Under the pieces are notes generated by a model, which ran no database searches, was not told where the DNA came from, and saw only the letters and a list, made by a program, of their open reading frames with translations. A DNA stretch of 64,000 nucleotides from AWTP1-13 sp963840075 (GTDB lineage: Bacteria; Pseudomonadota; Alphaproteobacteria; Rhizobiales; Hyphomicrobiaceae). Both the position numbers and the translations under genes were made by a program. The stretch spans positions 62,001 through 126,000 of the forward strand of contig CAWIXS010000025.1 in NCBI GenBank assembly GCA_963840075.1, read 5' to 3'. Of this stretch, positions 18,773-27,625 are shown in pieces (within the stretch, counting starts at the first letter, position 1; each line of letters begins with the position of its first letter).

Positions 18773-18793
18773 GGGCTGCCGAATTGGCAGCCC
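18773..18793 (+). terminator. terminator of the DUF2541-like gene
   Basis: GGGCTGCC, loop GAATT, GGCAGCCC, then TCTTCGCTTG. It begins 29 bases after the stop codon and has the hairpin plus T-rich tail expected of Rho-independent termination. Confidence 0.75.
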
Positions 18794-18914
18794 TCTTCGC
18801 TTGCGCGACCGACCCCACCCGGTCCGCCCTTTGTGCGCCTGCGAGGCAAATACCGGCCGCTTGCCACAACGGATTCGCGACGGTCCTGCGTTTTCCGAGG
18901 GTTGGGAAGCCAGG

Positions 18915-19009
18915 ACTATATTCATTCGACCATCTCATTCTCAATCTGAATAGATTCAGAATGGATCATGAGCGGGGAGAGGGCCTCTTGCGGCCCTCTC
19001 GCTTTTTTT
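18915..19009 (+). ncRNA. candidate small RNA ending in an orphan terminator
   Basis: An AT-rich stretch with a TATATT hexamer (18917-18922) and the palindrome TCTGAAT-AG-ATTCAGA (18945-18960) leads into a strong terminator. It lies after the terminator of the previous gene and upstream of the next start codon, so this terminator ends no annotated gene. A short transcript from about 18930 to 19009 would explain it. Alternatively it is an attenuator for the downstream gene; no matching -35 hexamer was found. The 5' boundary is a guess. Confidence 0.4.
18977..19009 (+). terminator. strong Rho-independent terminator with no upstream gene
   Basis: GAGAGGGCC (18977-18985), loop TCTTGC, GGCCCTCTC (18992-19000), then GC and seven T residues. 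This is the best terminator in the window by appearance, yet the preceding gene already has its own. Confidence 0.85.
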
Positions 19010-19089
19010 GTGGCGCGGACGACGGGGGCTGTCGCGGCGCAACGTTCCGCATGGGTCACGCCCGGAAGACAAACCAGGGAACCCAAAAA

Positions 19090-19377
19090 ATGCCTGCCAA
19101 AACGCGCGGCGCTGCGCTTCTCCTGATCCTGCTTCCCGCGGCGGCTCTGGCGCAATCGGCAGCGCCGTCACCTGCGCCGGTTTCTCCCGAGCGCGCGGCA
19201 GCGCGCGAGAGGATGCGTGCGGCCTGCTCCGCCGACATGCAGAAATTCTGCGCCGGGATCGAGCGCCGCAAGGGCGCGACCCGCGCCTGCCTCGATCAAC
19301 ACCTAAACGAGCTGTCCGCGGCCTGCCAGACAGCGCGCGCAGAGCGCGCCGCCCTGCGGGCCCGGGAGAAGCGCTGA
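19090..19377 (+). CDS. small secreted Cys-rich-repeat protein (GLG1-type repeat)
   Basis: A 95-residue protein: signal peptide ending at AALAQ, a short Ser/Pro linker, then one Cys-rich repeat of the Golgi-glycoprotein/cysteine-rich-repeat type: CSADMQKFCAGIERRKGATR, then ACLDQHLNELSAAC. Four cysteines are spaced C-x7-C, C-x3-.., consistent with two disulphides. The same repeat appears at the C-terminus of the RND adaptor encoded 1.6 kb downstream, suggesting a shared periplasmic or metal/redox-linked partner. AGGGA lies nine bases before the ATG. Confidence 0.8.
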   Translation: MPAKTRGAALLLILLPAAALAQSAAPSPAPVSPERAAARERMRAACSADMQKFCAGIERRKGATRACLDQHLNELSAACQTARAERAALRAREKR

Positions 19378-19730
19378 TCGGTCGAGCCAACCTCCCGAGA
19401 TCCCGGCTCGGAGCGCTGCTCACGTGCCGCTCGCATCGCTCCGGCCGGGATGACTGGTTGGAGAAACAACGTCAGACCCGGAGGGTCAAGCACCGGTCCC
19501 GTGGGTTATTTCTGGCACGCGCCCCCGACAACCAGTATCCTTTCCGCCACGGGCCAGGGCTGAGGCAAATTCCCGGAAGGCGCCCTCGATAGCATTGCAA
19601 TCCTGAACGCACATTCACGAGGAAGCGCCTTCCGACGGTTTGAAACCCGCGGCCGCGTTCAGGGGATAAGCTTCGAGGTCGGGGGCGCGCGCCGGACCGG
19701 CGCGGCAAGGTGTAGGGGCGCAATCAGCCA
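19378..19730. other. intergenic region upstream of the RND efflux operon
   Basis: 353 bases with no supported gene. It contains a half-copy of the GTCAGACCCGGAGGGTC repeat at about 19469-19486. The operon promoter probably lies here but I cannot point to clear hexamers; no operator-like palindrome for a TetR- or two-component-type regulator stands out. Confidence 0.4.
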
Positions 19731-21171
19731 ATGCAGCAGTACCATGGGACAGAGCGTCCCGCCGCCACGGGATCGCGGGTGGGCCGGCTGATCAGGCGCA
19801 CCGTTGCGCTCGCGTTCCTCGCGGCGCTCGCCGGCGTCGTCGTCTACGTCTCGATGCTGCCGGAGGTTCAAAGGCAGCTCACCGGCCGCCGTGCCGCCAG
19901 GATGCTCGCGGGCCCGGCCCCGGTCACGGTGGCGCAGGCGCGCATCGACGACGTTGCGCTGTACCTCGAGGGCGTGGGCACCGCCAAGGCGCGCAGCACG
20001 GTCACCGTGCGCCCGCAGGTCGACGGCCGCATCCTCAGCATCAGTTTCAAGGAGGGGCAGGAGGTCAAGCGCGGCGACGTGCTCGCCAAGATCGACCCCG
20101 CCACCTACCAGGCCCAGCTCGACCAGGCCGTCGCCAAGAAGGCGCTCGACGAGACCGAGCTCGCCAACGCCATCCGCGACCTCGAGCGCTACACCAGGCT
20201 CGGCGGCAACATCATCGCCCAGAAGACCATCGACACCCAGCAGGCGCTGGTCGACAAGCTCAACGCCCAGATCAAGGTCGACGACGCCACCATCGCCAAT
20301 GCCAAGGCCTACCTCGAGTACACCACCATCGTCGCGCCCATCGACGGCCGCACCGGCATCCGCATGGTCGACGAGGGCAACCTGGTGCGCGCCAGCGATG
20401 CCGGCATCGTCGTCATCACCGAGCTGCGCCCCGTGAGCGTGCTCTTCACGCTGCCGCAGCAGCAGCTGGCCCAGGTCAACAAGGCGCACGCCAAGGGCGC
20501 ACTGACGGTCGACGCCCTCGGGCCCGACGGCAAGCAGCTCGATCGCGGCACCCTCAAGGTCGTCGACAACCAGGTCGACCCGGCCACCGGGACGATCAAG
20601 ATGAAGGCGGAGTTTGCCAACACCGACCTGCAGCTCTGGCCCGGCCAGTTCGTCAATGTGCGCCTGCTCATCGACACCCTCGAGGGCGTCGTGGTGATCC
20701 CGACCCCCGCGGTTCAGAGGGGACCCAACAACACCACCTTCGCCTACGTTCTGGGACCCGGAGGACCGCGTGAGCAAGCGGGCCATCACGGTGCCGCACC
20801 TCACCGAGACGCAGGCCGTGGTCTCGAGCGGCATCGATGCCAAGGACCGCGTCGTCACGACCGGCTTCACGCGCCTCAAGGACGGTGCCAGCGTCAGCCT
20901 GCCTGCCCCCGAGGAGCAGCCGCCCGCCACCTCGGCCGCACCGCCGCCCGCGCCCGCCGAGGCGGAGGCGCGTGGCGGCCTGCGCACGGCCTGCGCCGGC
21001 GACATCGAGAAGCTCTGCGGCAGCGTGGAGCGCAGCCGGCGCGCGATCCGGGCCTGCCTGCAGGCCAACGCCGCCCAGCTCTCCGACGCCTGCAAGGCCG
21101 CGGCCGCGAGCGCCGAGGAGAGGCCGCGCAGGAGCGGCCTGCGCAAGGCGGAAGGCGCCGGGAAGGAATGA
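19731..21171 (+). pseudogene. mdtA: MdtA-like RND periplasmic adaptor with C-terminal Cys-rich repeat, frameshifted
   Basis: A membrane-fusion protein of about 480 residues: N-terminal anchor (VALAFLAALAGVVVYVSML), lipoyl halves (VRPQVDGRILSISFKEGQEV, later VAPIDGRTGIRMVDEGNLV), hairpin, and beta-barrel WPGQFVNVRLLIDTLEGVVV. The frame breaks at AYVLGP; one extra G at 20760-20761 must be removed to continue as EDRVSKRAITVPHLTETQAV. After the normal adaptor end comes a Pro/Ala linker and a Cys-rich repeat (LRTACAGDIEKLCGSVERS, then IRACLQANAAQLSDAC), unusual for this family. The stop overlaps the next start as ATGA. Confidence 0.85.
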
Positions 21172-24100
21172 GCGTCTCGGCGCCCTTCATCGGTCGCCCG
21201 ATCGCGACCTCGCTGCTGACGCTGGCCGTCACGCTGGGCGGCCTGCTCGGCTACCTGTGGCTGCCGGTCTCCTCGCTGCCGCAGGTCGACTTCCCGACCA
21301 TCCAGGTCACCACCCAGCTGCCGGGCGCCAACCCCGAGACCATGGCGAACCTGGTGACGGCGCCGCTCGAGCGCCAGCTCGGGCAGATCTCCTCGCTCGT
21401 GTCGATGTCGTCGACCTCCTCGCACGGCATCAGCCAGATCACCCTGCAGTTCAGCCTCAACCGCGACATCGATGCGGCCGCCCAGGACGTGCAGGCGGCC
21501 ATCAACGCCGCGGGCTCGACGCTGCCGCGCACGCTGCCCTATCCGCCGACCTACGCCAAGCTGAACCCGGCCGACGCGCCGATCATCACGCTCGCGCTCA
21601 CGTCCGACACCATGCGCCTGCGCGAACTCTCCGACCTCGCCGACACGCTGATGTCGCCCAGGCTCGCCACCGTCTCCGGCGTCGGCCACGTGTCGGTGCT
21701 GGGCGGCATCAAGCCCGCGGTACGCATCCAGGCGGATCTCGCCCGGCTCGCCTCCTACGGGCTCAGCATGGCGGATCTCAGAGCCGCCGTCGTCGCCGCC
21801 AATGTCTCGGGGCCCAAGGGCTCGCTCGACGGCAAGTATCAGTACTACGCCATCTCCTCCAACGACCAGATCACCAACGCCGAGGCCTACAAGGCGGTGA
21901 TCGTCGCCTGGCGCAACAGCGCGCCGGTGCTGCTCAAGGACGTGGCGGAGGTCGTCGACGGGCTCGAGAACAACAAGGTCGGCGGCTGGTTCCAGGACAA
22001 GCCCGCCGTCGTCATCGACGTGCACCGCCAGCCCGGCGCCAACGTCATCGACACGGTGAAGCGCATCCAGGCCGAGCTGCCGCGCATCGAGCGCTCGATG
22101 CCGACAGGCGTCAGCCTCACCGTGGTCAGCGACCGCACCAGCACGATCCGCGCCTCGGTGCGCGATGTGCAGTTCACGCTCGTCCTCAGCGTTGCCCTGG
22201 TGGTGCTGGTCGTGCTCCTGTTCCTGCGCAGCGGGCGCGCCACCGTGATCGCCGGCGTGGCGCTGCCGGTGTCGCTGATCGCCACCTTCGGCGTGATGTG
22301 GTTCTGCGACTTCTCGCTCGACAACCTCTCGCTGATGGCGCTGACGATCGGCACCGGCTTCGTGATCGACGACGCCATCGTCATGATCGAGAACATCGTG
22401 CGCCACATCGAGCGGGGCGAGAGCCCGCTCCAGGCCGCGCTGAAGGGCGCGAAGGAGATCGGGTTCACGGTGATATCGCTGACGCTGTCGCTGATCGCCG
22501 TCTTCATCCCCCTCCTGTTCATGAGCGGCCTCGTCGGGCGCATGTTCCGCGAGTTCGCGCTCACCCTCACCATCGCCGTCGTCATCTCGGCGGTCGTCTC
22601 CCTGACGCTGACGCCGATGATGTGCTCGCGCCTCCTGCGCCACCGGCCCGAGCGCAGGCGGGGCTTCGTGGCGCGCTTCTTCAACGGGGCGATGGACCTC
22701 GTCGTGCGCGGCTATCACCGCAGCCTCGTGTGGGTGCTGCGGCACGAGCGCGCCACGCTCGTCGTGACGTTCGCCACGCTCGTCGTCACCATCGGCCTCT
22801 ACCTGATCGTGCCCAAGGGGTTCCTGCCGCTGCAGGACACGGGGCTCGTCACCGCCGTGATGGAGGCCGCGCCCGAGGTGTCGTTCGCGGAGATGCAGCG
22901 GCTGCAGAACCGCATCGCCGACAGCGTCCGCAAGGATCCAGACGTGGACGGCGTGGTCTCGGTCGTGGGCGTGAGCGCGCTCAATCCCACGCCCAACACG
23001 GGCCACCTCAAGATCGCCTTGAAGCCGCGTGACCAGCGCAAGGCGAGCGTCACGGACGTCGTCGACCGCCTGCAGAAGGGCGTCGGCGGCGTGCCGGGCA
23101 TGACGGTCTTCTTCCAGCCGGTGCAGGACATCCAGATCTCGACGCGCACGAGCCGCGCGCAGTTCCAGTACACGCTGATGGGCAGCAGCGCCGAGGAGGT
23201 CTCCAAGTGGACCGGCCTGCTGGTCGACAAGCTGCGCAACGTGGCGGTGCTGCGCGAGGTCGCCTCGGAGGCCCAGGACGGCGGCTTGCGCGCGTTCGTC
23301 AAGGTGGACCGCGAGACCGCGGGCCGGCTCGGCGTGTCGATGCAGGGCATCAACGACGCCCTCAACGACGCCTTCGGCCAGCGCCAGATCTCGACCATCT
23401 ACGCCCAGGCCAACCAGTACCGCGTCGTGCTCGAGGCGATGGACAAGTACCAGAGCGATCCGTCAGCGCTGTCGCGCGTCCATGTGCCGTCGAGCACCGG
23501 GGCCCAGGTACCGCTGAGCTCGCTCGCCACCATCGAGCGGCGTACCGCGCCCCTCGTCATCCAGCACCAGGACCAGTTCCCCGCTGTCACCGTCAGCTTC
23601 AACCTCGTCCCCGGCGCCTCCCTCAGCGACGCGGTGGAGGCGATCGCGGCGGCCGAGCGCGAGATCGGCATGCCGACCACGGTCTCCGGCACCTTCTCGG
23701 GCGATGCGCTCGAGTTCACCCGCTCGCTCGCCACCCAGCCGTGGCTGATCCTCGCCGCCATCATCACCATCTACATCGTGCTGGGCGTGCTCTACGAGAG
23801 CTTCGTCCACCCCTTCACCATCCTCACCACGCTGCCCTCGGCCGGCATCGGCGCGCTGCTCGCCCTGATGTACGTGGGCATGGACTTCTCGTTCGTGGCG
23901 CTGATCGGCATCGTGCTGCTCATGGGCATCGTCAAGAAGAACGCGATTCTGATGATCGACTTCGCGCTCGATGCCGAGCGCACGCGCGGCCTCTCCCCGC
24001 GCGAGTCGATCGTGGAGGCGGCGCTGATGCGCTTCCGGCCGATCATGATGACCACGCTCGCCGCCCTGTTCGGGGCGCTGCCGCTGGCCCTGGAGTCGGG

Positions 24101-24284
24101 CACCGGATCGGAGATCAGGAACCCGCTCGGCGTCACCATCGTCGGCGGCCTGCTCCTGAGCCAGCTGCTCACGCTCTACACGACGCCCGTGATCTACCTC
24201 GCCATGGAGCGCGTGCGCGCCCGCCTGGCGCCCGCCGGCTACGAGCGCCCGCCCGAGCCCGGGCTGCCCCGGCCCGCGGAGTAG
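21168..24284 (+). CDS. mdtB: MdtB-like RND efflux pump inner-membrane subunit
   Basis: A 1038-residue HAE1-type proton-driven efflux transporter. It opens SAPFIGRPIATSLLTLAV, has the twelve expected membrane segments, two large periplasmic loops (VTTQLPGANPETMANLVTAP) and the proton-relay aspartates in helix 4 (GFVIDDAIVMIEN). The C-terminus ends with IVKKNAILMIDFALDAERTR and TPVIYLAMERVRAR. The start codon overlaps the adaptor stop by four bases and the next pump gene follows after three bases, so this is one operon. The paired-pump arrangement matches MdtBC/MuxBC systems; substrates cannot be inferred. Confidence 0.92.
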   Translation: MSVSAPFIGRPIATSLLTLAVTLGGLLGYLWLPVSSLPQVDFPTIQVTTQLPGANPETMANLVTAPLERQLGQISSLVSMSSTSSHGISQITLQFSLNRDIDAAAQDVQAAINAAGSTLPRTLPYPPTYAKLNPADAPIITLALTSDTMRLRELSDLADTLMSPRLATVSGVGHVSVLGGIKPAVRIQADLARLASYGLSMADLRAAVVAANVSGPKGSLDGKYQYYAISSNDQITNAEAYKAVIVAWRNSAPVLLKDVAEVVDGLENNKVGGWFQDKPAVVIDVHRQPGANVIDTVKRIQAELPRIERSMPTGVSLTVVSDRTSTIRASVRDVQFTLVLSVALVVLVVLLFLRSGRATVIAGVALPVSLIATFGVMWFCDFSLDNLSLMALTIGTGFVIDDAIVMIENIVRHIERGESPLQAALKGAKEIGFTVISLTLSLIAVFIPLLFMSGLVGRMFREFALTLTIAVVISAVVSLTLTPMMCSRLLRHRPERRRGFVARFFNGAMDLVVRGYHRSLVWVLRHERATLVVTFATLVVTIGLYLIVPKGFLPLQDTGLVTAVMEAAPEVSFAEMQRLQNRIADSVRKDPDVDGVVSVVGVSALNPTPNTGHLKIALKPRDQRKASVTDVVDRLQKGVGGVPGMTVFFQPVQDIQISTRTSRAQFQYTLMGSSAEEVSKWTGLLVDKLRNVAVLREVASEAQDGGLRAFVKVDRETAGRLGVSMQGINDALNDAFGQRQISTIYAQANQYRVVLEAMDKYQSDPSALSRVHVPSSTGAQVPLSSLATIERRTAPLVIQHQDQFPAVTVSFNLVPGASLSDAVEAIAAAEREIGMPTTVSGTFSGDALEFTRSLATQPWLILAAIITIYIVLGVLYESFVHPFTILTTLPSAGIGALLALMYVGMDFSFVALIGIVLLMGIVKKNAILMIDFALDAERTRGLSPRESIVEAALMRFRPIMMTTLAALFGALPLALESGTGSEIRNPLGVTIVGGLLLSQLLTLYTTPVIYLAMERVRARLAPAGYERPPEPGLPRPAE

Positions 24285-24287
24285 GCG

Positions 24288-27200
24288 ATGAGCTTCTCCC
24301 GGCCCTTCATCGAGCGGCCGATCGGCACCACGCTGCTGGCGATCGGCGTGTTCCTCGCGGGCATGGTCGCCTACTTCAACCTGCCGGTGGCGAGCCTGCC
24401 GGTGGTGGAGTTCCCCACCATCCGCGTGACAGCCGCGCTGCCCGGCGGCGACCCGGAGACCATGGCTTCGCGCGTCGCCGCCCCGCTCGAGCGCCGGCTC
24501 GGCGAGATCCCCGGCGTCAGGGAGATGACCTCCACCAACGCGCTCGGCTTCTCGCGCATCACCATCCAGTTCGATCCGTCGCGCAGCATCGTGGGCGCCG
24601 CACAGGACGTGCAGGCCGCCATCAACGCCGCCATCGTCGACCTGCCGGCCGACTTGCCCTCCCCGCCGAGCATCAGGAAGTCCAACCCGGCGGCCGCACC
24701 GATCCTGATCCTGGCGCTCACGTCCAAGACCATCCCGCCCGACAAGCTCTACGACGTGGCCGACACCGTGATCGTGCAGCGGCTCTCCCAGGTCGAGGGC
24801 GTGGCGGAGGTGACGGCCGCCGGCGCCGAGCAGCCCGCCATCCGCGTCAGCGTCAATCCCATGCTGCTCTCCACCATGGGGCTCAGCATCGAGGACGTGC
24901 GCTCCGCCATCGTCAAGGCCAACGCGCTGGCCCCGCTCGGCTTCATCGAGGGTGCCAAGCAGGCAATCGCCATCGAGTTCGAACTCGCAGCTCGGCATGG
25001 ATGTCGAGGCCTACAGGAGGATAACGGTCAAGACCGTGAAGGGCGACGTGGTGCGCCTGGGCGCGGTGGCCGAGGTCAAGCAGGCAACGCGCAATGCCAG
25101 GTCCTCGGCCATGTTCAACAACCAGCCGGCGATCCTGCTCACCATCACCAAGACCCCCGAAGCCAATGTCATCGAGACCGTCGACCGCATCAAGGCCCTG
25201 ATCCCGACGCTGCAGCGCCTGATCCCGGAGGGCGTCGAGATCTCGGTGCTGTCCGATCGCACCACCACGCTGCGCGCCAGCATCCACGACATGCAGAGGA
25301 CGCTGGGGCTCTCGATCGCCCTCGTGATGCTCGTGGTCTACCTGTTCCTGCGGCGCTCGACGCCCACGATTGCCGCCGGCATCACCGTGCCCCTGTCGCT
25401 CGCCGGCACCTGCGCCGCCATGTGGGCGGCCGGGTTCTCCGTCAACAACCTCACCCTGATGGCGCTCGCGGTGTCGGTCGGCTTCGTCGTCGACGATGCC
25501 ATCGTCATGATCGAGAACATGTTCCGCAACCTGGAGCGGGGCATGGCGCCGCTGCGCGCCGCGCTGGAAGGCGCGCGCCAGATCGGCTTCACCGTCATTG
25601 CCATCAGCGTGTCGCTGATCGCCGCGTTCATTCCGCTCCTGTTCGCCACCGACGCCACCGGGCGCCTCCTGCGCGAGTTCTCCGTGACGCTGGCCTTCGC
25701 CGTCGTCATCTCCACGGTGGTCTCGCTCACCGTCACGCCGATGATCTGCGCGCATTTCGTGCGCTCCGGGGCGGCCCCGACCACCAGGCGGGTCGATCGC
25801 GTGGTGGAAGGCCTCATGGGCTGGGCGTTGCGCGGCTACGCGCGCACGCTCGACATCGCGCTGCGCCATCGCTTCCTGACGATGCTCGTCATGCTGGCGA
25901 CGGTCGCCGCCACCGTGAACCTCTACGTCAAGACCCCGAAGGGCACCTTCCCCGAGGACGACACCGGCCTCGTCATCGCCTCCACCAACGCCTCCCCCGA
26001 CATCTCCTACGAGGCGATGGCGAAGCTGCAGCAGCAGGCGCTCGAGATCGTGCTCGCCGATCCCGCGGTCTCGGGCGTCGGCTCCTCGGTGGGGGGCGCC
26101 TCGGGCTGGAACCCCTCGGGCAACCAGGGGCGCATGTTCATCAGCCTGAAGCCGCTTTCCGAGCGCGGCGGCCTCACCACGCAGCGCGTGGTCGACCGCC
26201 TGCGCCGCACGGTCGCCCGCATCGAGGGGCTGTTGGTGTCGTTCTACCTGGCGCGCGACATCCGCGTGGGCGGCCGGCAGGGGCGGTCGCAGTACCAGTT
26301 CACCTTCTGGAGCCCGGACTTCGACGAGCTCTACGAGTGGGTGCCGAAGATGCTGGAGCGGCTCAGGGGGGTGCCGGGGCTCGCCGACGTCTCCATGGAT
26401 CGCGAGATCGGCGGGCTGCAGGCCACGGTCAACATGGATCGCCAGGCCTCGGCGCGGCTCGGCGTCAAGGTGCAGGACATCAACGCCGCCCTCAACAATG
26501 CGTTCGCCCAGCGCCAAGTCTCCATCATCTACACCGAGCGCAACCAGTACCGCGTGATCCTGGAGGTCGATCCGCGCTATCAGCGCGATCCGTCCGACCT
26601 CGACCGCATCTTCGTGCCCGGCCGCGACGGGGTGCAGGTGCCGCTCTCCAGCGTCGTCAAGATCACCCGCAACCCGGCCCCGCTGGTGGTGAACCACCAG
26701 GGCCCGTTCCCGGCGGTGACCATCAACTACGGCCTGAGCGACGGCATGCTGCTCGCCGACGCGCAGGACGCCATCCGCAAGGCCATCGGCGAGCTCAGGA
26801 TGCCCGACTCGATCCGCGCCGAGGCCGCCGGCGACGCGCGGGCGTTCGAGCAGCAGGGCCAGATGCAGGCGCTGCTCATCATCGCCGCGCTCGTTGCCGT
26901 CTACATCGTGCTCGGCGTGCTCTACGAGAGCCTGGCGCACCCGCTGACCATCATCTCGACGCTACCGGCGGCGGGACTCGGCGCGCTGGTGGCGTTGAGG
27001 CTGTGGGGCATGCCGCTCACGGTCATCGCCTTCATCGGCATCATCCTGCTCATCGGCATCGTCAAGAAGAACGGCATCATGCTGGTGGACTTCGCGCTGG
27101 AGGCGGAGCGCGAGCGCGGCCTCTCCGCGGCGCGCGCGATCCACGAGGCGTGCCTGGCGCGGTTCCGGCCGATCATGATGACGACGTTCGCGGCGCTGCT

Positions 27201-27417
27201 GGGCGCCGTCCCGCTCGCCGTTGCCGTGGGACCGGGCTCCGAGCTGCGCCGGCCCCTCGGCATCACCATCATCGGTGGCCTGATCGTCTCCCAGGTGCTC
27301 ACGCTCTACACCACGCCGGTGATCTACCTCATGCTCGACCGGCTGCACCGGCGGCTGGGGCGCAGGCGCGGGCCGGCGCTCCCCCTCTCCCCGCTTGCGG
27401 GAAGAGGGTCGGGGTGA
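24288..27417 (+). pseudogene. mdtC: MdtC-like RND efflux pump subunit, frameshifted
   Basis: The second pump of the operon, about 1040 residues, paralogous to the preceding one: SFSRPFIERPIGTTLLAIGV start, helix-4 VGFVVDDAIVMIENMF, C-terminal TPVIYLMLDRLHRR. The frame breaks at AIAIEF; removing one G near 24981 (TTCGAAC to TTCAAC) restores EFNSQLGMDVEAYRRIT. The last dozen codons (LPLSPLAGRGSG) and the stop are supplied by an invading copy of the dispersed hairpin repeat rather than by pump sequence. No outer-membrane TolC-type gene is present nearby. Confidence 0.88.
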
Positions 27418-27530
27418 GGGGCAGCCCCACGCTCCGACGTTGGAGTGTGCTGCTGCCCCTCGCCCCCGACCTTCGCCGGGGCAGGCTCTACCCCTCTCCC
27501 CATGCCGAAGAGGCATGGGCAGAGGGGGCG
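27378..27530. repeat. composite dispersed repeat overlapping the end of the RND gene
   Basis: From 27378 the sequence is the reverse complement of the element at 59177-59229 (CTCTCCCCGC..GCGGG..AGAGGG). It continues with nested hairpins GGGGCAGC..GCTGCCCC, a CCTTCGCCGGGGCAGGCTCT segment shared with 55420-55440, and CCATGCC..GGCATGG. The block looks like several repeat units side by side. Confidence 0.65.
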
Positions 27531-27625
27531 CCACAAAGCTGCCAAGGTCGCGGCCCACCAAACCTCGAAGCGATGGGCGTTTGCCTGGGGCGTTCGAGCC
27601 TCGCGAGGTGAAGCGGGGGCATTGC

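Larger units (their letters stand above)
18794..19089. other. intergenic stretch containing candidate small RNA and terminator
   Basis: About 295 bases between the terminator of the DUF2541-like gene and the Cys-rich protein gene. The middle part (18915-18965) is markedly AT-rich for this genome and ends in the strong terminator at 18977-19009, described separately. The 80 bases after that terminator form the leader of the Cys-rich protein gene and contain AGGGA nine bases before its ATG. Confidence 0.5.

Noticed and set aside
19659..23006. A very long open frame (over 1100 codons) antisense to the RND operon
   Set aside because: It is His/Arg/Asp-rich, lacks a ribosome-binding site and any domain, and mirrors the codon bias of the real genes; it is a GC-driven shadow.
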